Origin: Paenibacillus aestuarii
GTDB taxonomy: Bacteria > Bacillota > Bacilli > Paenibacillales > NBRC-103111
Length of the DNA: 64,000 nt
Assembly (NCBI RefSeq): GCF_027789125.1
Contig: NZ_JAQFVF010000061.1
Span: 98,254 to 162,253 of the forward strand
Direction: 5' to 3'
This document shows positions 16,068-25,600 of this stretch, piece after piece. Numbering within the stretch: the first letter of the stretch is position 1; each line of letters starts with the position of its first letter. The notes beneath the pieces are model-generated. The model ran no database searches and was not told the origin of the DNA. It saw nothing but the letters and a program-made list of their open reading frames with translations. Made by a program: the position numbers and the translations under genes.

Positions 16068-17462
16068 ATGCAGGCGCAATTAGAAGTGAGAAGCAGACGC
16101 GATATCGTCAACTTCATCAATGCCAATCCGGTCAGTCGGCCGGGACTGAAAATTATTTTGCTCGCGCTCGCAGGCGTTTTCGTCGATGCGTATGATTTTA
16201 CGAGCATTGGAATTGGCACGGCCCAACTTCAGCAGCAGTTCGGACTGTCGGCTGTGCAACTGGGAAGCCTAACGGCGATTATGGCTGTCGGTTCCTTGCT
16301 GGGAGCGATCTTCGGCGGTTATTACACCGATAAATTCGGCCGTAACAAAATGTTTCTGATCGATTTGTTTCTAATGGTTTTCGCAGCGTTCGGTGCAGCG
16401 CTTTCCCCAAATTTTGCGACGCTTGTGTTCTTCCGTTTACTGATGGGCATCGGGGTAGGCCTCGACATTCCGGTTGCCTTGAGCTTTATTGCCGAGTACA
16501 GCAATATGCGGAAAAAAGGCGCTAATGTCACGCTGTGGTGCCCGCTCTGGTTTAGCGCCGCATCGGTGACCGGCTTGATTGCGCTGCCGTTTTACTTTTT
16601 AAACCAACATGAATATATTTGGCGCTGGTCTGTAGGTCTTGGCGGTGTTTTTGCACTTATCGTATTGTTCTTGCGTTATTTTTATATGAACGAAAGTCCG
16701 CTCTGGGCGGCTCAGCATTTGACTCTGGAAGAAAGCGCGAAGGTCATCCGTCAAACGTACAACATTGAAGTGAACGTACAACCACAGGCTGCTGTTAAAA
16801 CGAGCGCTGCACAGGTCAGCAAGGAGAAGCTATCCTACAAAGCGATTTTTCAAGGCAAATACAAATTGAGAACGGTACTTGCTTCTATCATCACATTCAC
16901 CCAAAGTATGGAGTATTTTGCTGTAGGCTTCTATATCCCGACGATTTCGACGATTTTGTTTGGAAAAGGCGTTATCTATGCCATTACGGGAACGATCGTA
17001 TTTAACTTGTTCGGCGCGCTCGGCGGCTTCGTCGGTTCGTCGCTCAATACCCGCTGGGGCGTGCGCAAATTGTCGATCATCGGGTACGTCGTTGCTACGC
17101 TTGGGCTGATCTGCATGGGTACTGTGGGCAACTCCTACATCGGCATATCTGCTGTCTTGCTGGCTGCATTTATTTTTGGTCATGCCTTCGGTCCAGGTTC
17201 CCAAGGGATGACGATGGCTACGCTGTCTTATCCGACAGAACTGCGCGGATTGGGCACAGGCTTTGGACAAGGTATTACACGTGTTGGCAGTGTATTAGGA
17301 TTTTTCCTTTTCCCAGTCGTACTGGCTGCGGTTGGTCTGTACAATACGCTGCTTTTGCTGGCGATCGTTCCTTTTCTTGGTTTGGTAGCTACACTGCTGA
17401 TCAAATGGGAGCCGGTCGGTCAAGATGTGGAGAACGAAGAAGCTGGCTTTACCAAAGCCTAA
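16068..17462 (+). CDS. MFS transporter, organic-acid/sugar porter type
   Basis: A 464-residue, 12-helix major facilitator protein. Family motifs are present: GGYYTDKFGRNKMF between helices 2 and 3 (GxxxDrxGRr type), RLLMGIGVGLDIPVALSFIAEY in helices 4-5, and a central cytoplasmic loop (about 230-265). An Asp in VDAYDFTSIG of helix 1 recalls aromatic-acid/proton symporters. The frame extends upstream to 16020, but GAGGGG at 16051 favours the ATG at 16068 over the ATG at 16059. First gene of the unit that leads into pxpBCA; probable substrate importer for that pathway. Confidence 0.85.
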   Translation: MQAQLEVRSRRDIVNFINANPVSRPGLKIILLALAGVFVDAYDFTSIGIGTAQLQQQFGLSAVQLGSLTAIMAVGSLLGAIFGGYYTDKFGRNKMFLIDLFLMVFAAFGAALSPNFATLVFFRLLMGIGVGLDIPVALSFIAEYSNMRKKGANVTLWCPLWFSAASVTGLIALPFYFLNQHEYIWRWSVGLGGVFALIVLFLRYFYMNESPLWAAQHLTLEESAKVIRQTYNIEVNVQPQAAVKTSAAQVSKEKLSYKAIFQGKYKLRTVLASIITFTQSMEYFAVGFYIPTISTILFGKGVIYAITGTIVFNLFGALGGFVGSSLNTRWGVRKLSIIGYVVATLGLICMGTVGNSYIGISAVLLAAFIFGHAFGPGSQGMTMATLSYPTELRGLGTGFGQGITRVGSVLGFFLFPVVLAAVGLYNTLLLLAIVPFLGLVATLLIKWEPVGQDVENEEAGFTKA

Positions 17463-17557
17463 AGATTGCTTACACTTTGGAGGAGAATGACCTTAAGGTG
17501 TTCTGGGCTGCAGCTCCGAGAGGATGACTGGGCAAGGAGGAAGTTCCCGCTCTTGTC

Positions 17558-17589
17558 TAGGCCAGCTTGGGGCTAGCCTATTTCTTTTT
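17558..17589 (+). terminator. Terminator or attenuator between the MFS gene and pxpB
   Basis: TAGGCCAGC (17558-17566) pairs with GCTAGCCTA (17572-17580) with one mismatch around TTGGG, followed by TTTCTTTTT. It lies in a 157-base gap inside an otherwise tight operon and could lower expression of the enzymes relative to the transporter. Confidence 0.55.
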
Positions 17590-17619
17590 GTGCAAGCTTC
17601 ATAGGAAAGGGGTAAAAGT

Positions 17620-18348
17620 ATGCTGCGAGATGTGGAAATGTCTCCATTGGGGGATAGTGCCATTATCGTCAGGCTTGGCGAGCAGGCCGACTTGGATACG
17701 AATACGAAAGTGCGCATGGTCGCTGATTATTTGGAGCAGCATCCGTTTGTGGGAATGATCGAATACATTCCGGCTTTTACCTCGGTGACGGTCGTGTATG
17801 ATCCAGTTCAAATTTTTATGAGTGAAAATAAAAAGCCGCATGCCGGAGAGTTTCGCTATCCATACGATTATGTGGAACAGCAGCTTAGACAGATTCTCGC
17901 GTCGATCCGCGAAGCGGCAGCAGCCACGCCTCGCATTGTCGAGATTCCCGTCTGCTACGGCGGCGAGTTTGGGGTCGATTTGGCGTATGTCGCCAGCCTC
18001 AACGGCCTAAGCGAAGATGAAGTGATTGAGATTCATGCCAGTGGCGAGTATCTCGTGTATATGCTTGGTTTTGCTCCGGGCTTTCCTTATTTAGGCGGGA
18101 TGGATAAGCGGATTGCGGCACCGCGCAAGATGACCCCGCGTTTGGCGATTCCAGCCGGGACAGTGGGGATTGCCGGTGAACAAACGGGCGTGTACCCGAT
18201 TGAAACGCCAGGCGGCTGGCAGTTAATCGGCAGAACGCCGCTATCTTTGTTTTTGCCCAAGCAGCAGCCTCCCACATTGTTGGAAGCGGGTAACCGGATC
18301 CGATTCTATCCCATCACCCGCCGAGAGTACGATCAATGGAAGGAGTAA
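17620..18348 (+). CDS. pxpB: 5-oxoprolinase subunit B (KipI family)
   Basis: A 242-residue subunit of the ATP-dependent 5-oxoprolinase PxpABC, which opens 5-oxo-L-proline to glutamate. The AHS1/CT_C_D signature is complete: GFAPGFPYLGGMDKR (about 151-165), AIPAGTVGIAGEQTGVYP and TPGGWQLIGRTP. The Bacillus homologue KipI also inhibits sporulation kinase KinA, so a second role is possible. AAAGGGG lies 8 bases before the ATG. Four bases separate it from pxpC, and the order B-C-A suggests a single complex. Confidence 0.93.
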   Translation: MLRDVEMSPLGDSAIIVRLGEQADLDTNTKVRMVADYLEQHPFVGMIEYIPAFTSVTVVYDPVQIFMSENKKPHAGEFRYPYDYVEQQLRQILASIREAAAATPRIVEIPVCYGGEFGVDLAYVASLNGLSEDEVIEIHASGEYLVYMLGFAPGFPYLGGMDKRIAAPRKMTPRLAIPAGTVGIAGEQTGVYPIETPGGWQLIGRTPLSLFLPKQQPPTLLEAGNRIRFYPITRREYDQWKE

Positions 18349-18352
18349 CCGG

Positions 18353-19360
18353 ATGAGCATTCATGTGCATAAACCAGGCCTGCTGTCCACGCTGCAGGAT
18401 GCGGGTCGTTATGGCTACCAGAAATATGGCGTCATTGTCAGTGGTGCAATGGATCGATTTGCTCATCATACAGCCAATTGGCTCGTCGGCAATGAGGAAG
18501 ACGAAGCCACGATAGAGATGACCGTGATCGGGCCGGTCCTCTACTTCGCTGAGGCTGCGCTGATTGCCATTTGCGGGTCGGATCTGCAGCCCCGCATCGA
18601 CGGGGTGCCCGTGCCGTTATGGAGGCCCGTCTATATAAAGCCGGGAACGACACTGCAATTCGGGTCTTCCCGTGAAGGCTGCCGAAGCTATCTCGCGGTT
18701 TCGGGCGGTTTTGACGTCCCCCGGCAGATGGATAGCTATTCCACTTACCTCCGCGCGGGGCTGGGCGGCTTCGAGGGAAGAGCGTTAAAGGCGAGCGACC
18801 AGCTTCAAGTGAAGCCGGCAAGCGCGCTGGGTGAGAACATCCAGCAGCGGCTTAGAAGCCAGATGGATGCGGATGCGTCGTTCGGCACGATATCATGGCG
18901 TGTATCCTACGAACTCTTGCCTGCCTATGCGGCGAATCCGGAGATTCGTGTGATTGCCGGCGTGCAGTATTCCTTGTTTGAACCGGCGAGTCTGGAAGCT
19001 CTGTTTACGGAAGAATTTGTCGTGCAGCCCCAGTCGGACCGGATGGGGTACAGGCTCACGGGCAAGACGTTAGAGATGATCGAGCGTAAAGAAATGCTGT
19101 CAGAGCCGGTGACGTTCGGCACGATGCAGGTGCCGCCGGATGGCAATCCGATTGTTTTGATGGCGGACCGGCAGACGACAGGCGGCTATCCGAAGGTGGC
19201 GCAAGTCATTTCGGCGGATCTGCCGCTGCTGGCTCAAGCGACAATTGGCAGTCGGATACGCTTCAAGCTGGTCGATCTGTATGAAGCGCAGGAAACACAG
19301 TTGAAGATGGAATTAAATGTAAAATATTTGAAAAAGAGTATTCACATGTACTTCGATTAA
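18353..19360 (+). CDS. pxpC: 5-oxoprolinase subunit C (KipA family)
   Basis: A 335-residue AHS2-family subunit. Typical features are KPGLLSTLQDAGRYGYQKYG at the N-terminus, GAMDRFAHHTANWLVGN, and RSYLAVSGGFDVP. The C-terminal MGYRLTGKTLE and ILMADRQTTGGYPKVAQV-like stretch (VLMADRQTTGGYPKVAQV) is also conserved. It works with PxpB in ATP-dependent ring activation of 5-oxoproline. Its ribosome site GGAAGGAG overlaps the end of pxpB. The extreme C-terminus (KYLKKSIHMYFD) has low similarity to family members and is probably not functional. Confidence 0.93.
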   Translation: MSIHVHKPGLLSTLQDAGRYGYQKYGVIVSGAMDRFAHHTANWLVGNEEDEATIEMTVIGPVLYFAEAALIAICGSDLQPRIDGVPVPLWRPVYIKPGTTLQFGSSREGCRSYLAVSGGFDVPRQMDSYSTYLRAGLGGFEGRALKASDQLQVKPASALGENIQQRLRSQMDADASFGTISWRVSYELLPAYAANPEIRVIAGVQYSLFEPASLEALFTEEFVVQPQSDRMGYRLTGKTLEMIERKEMLSEPVTFGTMQVPPDGNPIVLMADRQTTGGYPKVAQVISADLPLLAQATIGSRIRFKLVDLYEAQETQLKMELNVKYLKKSIHMYFD

Positions 19361-19372
19361 GGAGGAACAAGC

Positions 19373-20146
19373 ATGAGATATGTAGACTTGAATTGTGATA
19401 TGGGTGAGAGCTTCGGCGCATACACGCTGGGCAGAGATGCTGAGATTATGCCCTATATAACTTCGGCCAATATCGCGTGCGGTTTTCATGCGGGCGATGC
19501 TGGGACGATGCGCAAGACGGTAAAGCTGGCCCTGGAGCACGGCGTCGGTATAGGCGCACATCCGGGCCTGCAGGATTTGATTGGGTTTGGCCGCAGAAAA
19601 ATGGATATATCTCCGCGAGAAGCATACGACATTGTCGTGTACCAAATCGGCGCTTTGTGGGGCTTCGTCCGCGCTGAAGGTGGCGCGATGCAGCATGTGA
19701 AGGCGCACGGCGAATTATACAATATGGCGGCTGTTAATCCAGCGCTGGCTGAGGCGATTGCGGAAGCCGTGTATCAGGTAGATCCCAATCTGATTCTGCT
19801 CGGACTAGCCGGCAGCGAATTGGTGAAAGCCGGTAAGAAGGCGGGGCTCCGTACGGCGAGTGAGGTGTTCTCGGATCGCACCTATCAATCTGACGGATCG
19901 TTAACTTCCAGAAGGCAGCCGGATTCCATGATTACGGATGATCAGGAAGCTTTGAAGCAGGTGATTCGCATGGTGAACGAAGGCAAGGTGCTATCCAGGC
20001 AGCAGGTCGACGTTAATATTCAGGCGGACACGATCTGTATCCATGGCGACGGTGTGCATGCGCTTGCGTTTGCCCGAACGATTAACGACTCTCTAGCACA
20101 AGCGGGTATAACTGTGCAACCAATTGGAAAAACATGGGCGGAATAG
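19373..20146 (+). CDS. pxpA: 5-oxoprolinase subunit A (LamB/YcsF family)
   Basis: The 257-residue hydrolytic subunit with the LamB/YcsF fold. The N-terminal DLNCDMGESFGAYTLG, then ANIACGFHAGDAGTM and GAHPGLQDLIGFGRR are the family's conserved loops, including the His and Asp/Glu residues thought to act in catalysis. AVKAHGELYN-like VKAHGELYNMA follows at about 113-123. AAGGAGG is 6 bases before the ATG. In Bacillus kip operons a ycsG transporter and ycsI cyclase-like gene accompany pxpA; here those are replaced by the MFS gene and a flavoprotein pair. Confidence 0.94.
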   Translation: MRYVDLNCDMGESFGAYTLGRDAEIMPYITSANIACGFHAGDAGTMRKTVKLALEHGVGIGAHPGLQDLIGFGRRKMDISPREAYDIVVYQIGALWGFVRAEGGAMQHVKAHGELYNMAAVNPALAEAIAEAVYQVDPNLILLGLAGSELVKAGKKAGLRTASEVFSDRTYQSDGSLTSRRQPDSMITDDQEALKQVIRMVNEGKVLSRQQVDVNIQADTICIHGDGVHALAFARTINDSLAQAGITVQPIGKTWAE

Positions 20147-20171
20147 TACTTGTACAGATAGGAGCATATCG

Positions 20172-21872
20172 ATGAATCCCCTATATAAACAAGCAGATGT
20201 ATTAGTTATTGGCTCTGGTGCCGCAGGGATGATGGCGGCTAAAGCGGCTGCCCAAGCAGGCGCTAGCGTCCTGCTGGTCGATAAAAGTCTGGTTGGACGC
20301 GGCGGTGCGACCATTTTGGCACAAATGACTGTCGCCGTGGCGCTGGGTGAAGCGGAAGAAGATCATCCGGATATCCATTTCGAGGATACGATGAAAGGCA
20401 GCCGCGGTATGGCCGATCCTAACATTGTCAAAGCGATTGTGGACCGCGGACCCGAGCTGATTCGGGAAGTTGAGGGCTACGGCGTAAAGTGGGCAAGGAC
20501 CGCGGACGGCAACCATTCCCAAGTCGTTGCCCCTGGGCACTCACGTAGACGTTGTGTCTATGTGGACATTTTGAATACGGGCGGGGCCACCTCTGCCGGG
20601 TTAAGAAAAGCGATTTGGAAGGATGCGTCCATCGAGCGTTTGAAAAATGTCATGATCACCAAATTGGTGATCGAGGATGGAGCGGTAGTTGGCGCCGTAG
20701 GCTTCGCGGCTGAGCAATTTCAGCCTGTGCAAATTTCGGCGAACGCCGTTATTTTGGCAACCGGCGGATTAACGGAAATTTATGAACGGAACAGCGCCTC
20801 TGCCAACATGACCGGTGACGGCTTCATGCTCGCTGCAGAAGCGGGAGCGGAGCTGCGCGATCTGGAAATGGTGCAATTTTTCCCGATAGCTCATCTGTAC
20901 CCGCCTTTGGTCGGCATCGATCCGATCATGTGGGACCCATTCCGGTATAAATTGGGCGGACGGCTCTTGAATGGCCTGCAAGAAGAATTCATGGATAAGT
21001 ACAATAATGAAGTTGCGGGGAAATATACGGCTGCCCGTGATCAGACGACGTTTGCCATCTTTAAAGAGGTGGAAGCGGGAAGAGGGACGCCACACGGTGG
21101 CGCTTATTTGGATTTCCGTATGGTGCCTGAAGATAAATTGAAGGAAGCGTTCGGGCCGGTTATCGATCTTTTGAAAAACCAAGGTGTCGACTTGACGCGG
21201 GATATGGTCGAGGTCGCGCCAATGGCGCACTTCACGATGGGCGGCATTCGCGTGAATACCGAGATGGAAACGACGGTTCCCGGCTTATATGCTTGCGGAG
21301 AGCTGATTTACGGCATGCATGGCGCTAACCGCTTGTCCGGCAATGCGATAACGGAAGCTTTGGTGACGGGCCGCATCGCTGCAGAAGCGGCATCCCAAGT
21401 TCGCGGCAAGCAAGCGTCTGCCGAGCGTCTGCAGGTAGAGATGGAGCAGGAGCAGGAGCGGCTAGAGCAGTTTTGGCATCCACGTCAAGTGGATCAAGAT
21501 GAGGTCGCTATGCTGAGCTTGAAGCATGAGCTGCAAAAAATCATGTGGGCTGGCGCAGGCCCACTTCGTACAGAGGCGAGCTTGAGCCGTGCGGTGGAGC
21601 AGCTTCGCGAGCTGCGCGAACGCGTGGAAAGCGCTGCTTTGGCGAAGGTGAACTTTTTTGCCTTGACGCTGCTCGAAAAAATCGAACTCTTCAATATGAT
21701 TCAATTAAGCGAATCTATCATTATGGGAGCGCTGGCTAGACGCGAATCCCGAGGGGCGCACGTACGTCTCGATTACGATTCTGCTTATGAAACAGCGGTA
21801 AGTACGAAGTTTCAATTCGATCCAAGCGGTAAGTGGACGATGGAGGAAATTCCATTGCCGGCTATCCATTAA
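20172..21872 (+). CDS. Fumarate-reductase/aspartate-oxidase-like flavoprotein, non-covalent FAD
   Basis: A 566-residue FAD-binding 2 family enzyme. VLVIGSGAAGMMAAKAA (about 10-26) binds FAD, and NAVILATGGLTE, HGANRLSGNA-type GMHGANRLSGNA and a C-terminal helical domain complete the SdhA-like fold. Where SdhA has the covalent-FAD His, this protein has GRGGATILAQ. At the substrate site SdhA's QIHPT becomes QFFPI, while the Arg relay (DPFRYKLGGR), His (MAHFTMGG) and Arg (GANRL) remain. This suggests a related redox reaction on another substrate. The true start is the ATG at 20172 with AGGAGC upstream. Paired with the 2Fe-2S gene that follows. Confidence 0.85.
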   Translation: MNPLYKQADVLVIGSGAAGMMAAKAAAQAGASVLLVDKSLVGRGGATILAQMTVAVALGEAEEDHPDIHFEDTMKGSRGMADPNIVKAIVDRGPELIREVEGYGVKWARTADGNHSQVVAPGHSRRRCVYVDILNTGGATSAGLRKAIWKDASIERLKNVMITKLVIEDGAVVGAVGFAAEQFQPVQISANAVILATGGLTEIYERNSASANMTGDGFMLAAEAGAELRDLEMVQFFPIAHLYPPLVGIDPIMWDPFRYKLGGRLLNGLQEEFMDKYNNEVAGKYTAARDQTTFAIFKEVEAGRGTPHGGAYLDFRMVPEDKLKEAFGPVIDLLKNQGVDLTRDMVEVAPMAHFTMGGIRVNTEMETTVPGLYACGELIYGMHGANRLSGNAITEALVTGRIAAEAASQVRGKQASAERLQVEMEQEQERLEQFWHPRQVDQDEVAMLSLKHELQKIMWAGAGPLRTEASLSRAVEQLRELRERVESAALAKVNFFALTLLEKIELFNMIQLSESIIMGALARRESRGAHVRLDYDSAYETAVSTKFQFDPSGKWTMEEIPLPAIH

Positions 21873-21893
21873 TGGAGAAAGGGGCTCATCAAC

Positions 21894-22205
21894 ATGTCGA
21901 GTGTCACATTGCATGTCGTCCGCGGAGATAGAGAAACGGGAAGAAGATTCGAAGACTACGAAGTGCCATACCGCGAAGGTATGAGCTTATTAGAAGCGAT
22001 ATTTTGGATCCGCGAACATCAAGACCCTTCCCTGGCGGTCAGGTACTCGTGCCGCTCAGCCAATGCGTGCAAGGAGTGCATGGCTGTCGTTGACGGCAAG
22101 GCCGGCTACTTATGCAGTATTCGCGCTGTACCGGATTCGAGTGTGAAGGTCGAACCGCTGTCAGGCTTACCTTGGATTAAAGATTTGGCTGCTGTAATGG
22201 AATAG
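21894..22205 (+). CDS. Stand-alone 2Fe-2S protein related to the SdhB N-terminal domain
   Basis: A 103-residue protein matching only the plant-ferredoxin-like half of SdhB/FrdB. Cluster cysteines are in YSCRSANACKEC and GYLCS (C-x5-C-x2-C-x11-C). The surrounding fold resembles SdhB: EVPYREGMSLLEAI at the start and a closing VEPLSGLPWIKDL, which is where SdhB continues into its 4Fe-4S domain. That second domain is absent, so there is no built-in path to a quinone. It follows the flavoprotein by 21 bases and is probably its electron partner. Confidence 0.85.
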   Translation: MSSVTLHVVRGDRETGRRFEDYEVPYREGMSLLEAIFWIREHQDPSLAVRYSCRSANACKECMAVVDGKAGYLCSIRAVPDSSVKVEPLSGLPWIKDLAAVME

Positions 22206-22673
22206 ATGGTGTGTGAAAGTCGTTCAGGCCTAGAGCTTGGATGGCTTTTTTTGTTGAACAAATGTAAAAATACATTTTTATCCATATTTCCGACATCATG
22301 TTCCATTCTAAATGCCGAAATCCTAATAGGCGTCTATCTTTTTAATTTAGCAAGATAAAGTCTTAATAATTCCTTCAAGTTGCGATAACATTCAACGAAT
22401 AAAACAGGTTTATAGTGATATATGAGTCTTAAGAATCATTTTTCAAATGGAAGATCTATTTATTATTCTTTACATTTGTAAAATATTGATTCTTGCAAAA
22501 TGTCAATTCGCTAATGTGGAGATGGGCTTTTGCGAAAAGATGGATCGGAGCGTGAGGTATACTGGTTTAATTTTAAGAAAAGGAATCAACGGGCTGTCTT
22601 GTTTGAATTGATGCAGGTTTAAGCGTTTCAATGTATGAAGTGTTAACAGCGTAAAAAGATGGAGGTGCTTGGG
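22206..22673 (+). other. AT-rich control region before the giant surface protein
   Basis: No gene is visible. It holds a weak GGCC...GGCT hairpin with seven T near 22229-22251 (possible end of the pxp operon) and two inverted repeats, AATGTA-N4-TACATT (22261-22276) and TTTACA-N2-TGTAAA (22469-22482). A TATACT at 22558 has no matching -35 at normal distance, so the promoter is not assigned. Confidence 0.4.
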
Positions 22674-25600
22674 TTGCAAGGTATGTTACATAGAAACAAA
22701 AAGTGGTACAGCATTGCGTTAATTGCTTTGCTGGTGCTTTCGATGGTTCTGCCGAATGGGCTCGCAGCCTATGCGGGAACGCCGGAAGCGGTAGCAAGTT
22801 GGACATTCCCGACAACTGCTTCAACTACGACGACTCCAATCGCGGCAACAAGCGGCGTGAACAAGTCGAGTGCTACTCTTGCTGTTAGCGGAGGCCGCAC
22901 AATTAATATTAGCGCGAACTCGACGATATATGCCGGAGGCTGGAATGCGGCAAACGGATACTGGCAAGCTCAAGTAAGCACGTTGGGGTATTCTCAGTTG
23001 ACGCTTTCTTCTAGAAACTACGGCACTAGTACGGGGCCGAAAGATTTTAAAATCCAATACAGTCTGGATGGAACTGATTTTACCGATGTACCTAACGGTG
23101 CGTTTGTCCAAGGTTCAACGATAGCTGATGGCGTTAAAGATTTGGTACTTCCTAGTGCAGTTGATAATCAGCCTGCCGTTTACATCCGCTGGCTTAACTA
23201 CACGACCACTTCTATTGGTGGTGGAACGACTGCAAGCGGCGGTAACAGCAGAATCTCTGATATCTCTATCATGGGGATCTCTTTAACAGGCGGCGGTGAC
23301 TCAACACCTTCCAAATCTACTGCCCCTGCAGGCAGCAAAATTCAGTTCACCAACGGCAACCTGATCGGTGATGTTGGCGCAGTATCATCTAGCGTGCAAG
23401 TCGCTGTATACGGCAGTGATCCTGAAGCGAGTGGAACAGAGTTAGCAACGACAATTAGCAGCGCTAACGGCTCCTTCTCGTTGAGTTTTAATTCTAGCAG
23501 CCTATCCTCTGTTTACGTGACGGCTACGGAGAGTGGAAAGACAAGAAGTGATGCCACGCTCATTAAATTGGCTAGTCTCAGCGATGCAATCGACGCTACC
23601 AAAGTGAGCTATTCTGTAGATGCTACAGGAAAAGGCACAATTACAGGAAGCAACGGAGCCGCAGGAGCAGCTTCCTATATTCGTATCTATGCGGACAGCG
23701 CTAAGATGAATTCGGTTGGTGCTGCGGTGTACGCGAATGGATCCGGCGGGTTCACTTCCGCGATTAATACGTCCGCTCCGAACACGATCTACATCTCTCA
23801 ACAAGCAACCGGCAGCAACGGTTATCTGTTGGAAGGCGCTGCTGTTTCTATTACGAAGCTTGATACATCAGCCGTTACTCCGATTAACACGGTTCGCGCC
23901 GCAGATGCAAGCGGTGTTCCTGTTAACCTGAATCAAACATTTACCGTTGAGGGTACTGTAACTTTTGAGAACGGAAAGCTTGGCACTCAGAAGAGCAACT
24001 TCTATATTCAAGATGCCACAGGCGGGATCAATATTTATGGAAATGTCGTCGATCATGGTTTAACGATTGTACGCGGCGACAAAATTAAGGCAACTGGTAA
24101 AGTGCTCAATTACAATGGCTTGGTTGAATTGGAAGCCACTTCCGTGGAACAGACGGGTACAAGCCAGCAACTGCCAGATCCGAAGGAAATAACGATCGCG
24201 GATTTGAACAACTATGCAGCGGCTGAACCGGTTGATGGATTACTTGCAACATTGACTGGTAAAGTCAGCAACATTCCATCAACAAGCGGTAGTCAAAACA
24301 TTACGATCGTTGACGAAGCAGGCAAATCGACGATTTTGCGTGTGATGGCTGGAACTGGTATTGACCTTGCTCATGATCTGGAGTTAAACAAAACTTACAC
24401 ATTCGTAGGCATTGTCGGTCAATACGATTCGTCTTCCCCTTATACCACTGGATATGAGTTGTTCCCAAGAGACAAAAACGACATTATGCCGGAGTTGTCG
24501 CTAGAACACACTCCTATTCAACAAGCGTATAAGGCAACGAATATTCAATTTAAAGCAAATGCAAGTGGAGCGGCTTCGGTTAAGCTCTATTACAAAGCGA
24601 CAAGTGACGCAGCTTATACGGCAGTCGACATGGTCACTAATAATCAATCGTTATATTCCGTTACTTTGGCTGCATCTGTAATTCCTGTTGGAGGCTTCGA
24701 TTACTACATTGAAGCTGTAGCAGGCAGCAAAAAGCAACAAGCTGGCCCATTCCATGTCACGTTGGTTGAAGATACTGAAGGTCCGATGATGACTGTGGAT
24801 AAGCCTAGCAACAATGTGGAATCAGTTAGGCCGGAAATTGTAATCCTTCTTGATGATCCGAGCGGCGTCGATGCTTCTTCGGTTCAAATGTGGATCAATG
24901 ATGCCGAAGTGACATCCAAAGCAGTCATTAACGGCGATGTTCTGAGCTACACGCCTGACACGGATCTCGCAATCGGCACTTATGCCGTAAAAGTTACGGC
25001 GAAGGATAAAAGTGCTAAGCAAAATGTAGGTACACTTAACTGGTCCTTCAACGTCGTGGAACGTTTCACGGGCGGCAATCACTACTACGGTACGACGCAC
25101 AATCATACGAATATTTCGCATGACGCTGCTGGTAGCCCGGAAGATGCTTTGAAAGCTGCGCAGGCTCATAATTACGACTGGTTTGCTTTCTCTGACCACT
25201 CGCATGATATTGATGCATGTGCGAATAAGACTTGTACCGACACAGTTGATCACAACGGTATGCCGGAACGTACAGGCGGCTCGGACTGGCAGCTGACGAA
25301 AGATTTGGCTGCACAGTACACGCATAATGGAAGCTTTGTCGTATTCCCGGCGTTCGAGATGACCTCAACGACTTGGGGACACTCCAACGTATTCGGAACA
25401 AGCAACTTTATTGATCGCGTACAAGACGGCGGTAAGTACCAAAACCTGCAACAATACTACGGATGGATTCTGACTTACGACAACATAGTCGCACAGTTTA
25501 ACCATCCGGACATGTCTGCTAACGCCTTCGACAACTTCATCCCTTACGATAAAAAAGTGGATAAGCTGTTTACGATGCTGGAAGTAGGCAATGGCTCTGG

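Noticed and set aside
17463..17557. Possible riboswitch in the MFS-pxpB gap
   Set aside because: The sequence before the hairpin does not match any riboswitch motif I know; kept only as an attenuator.
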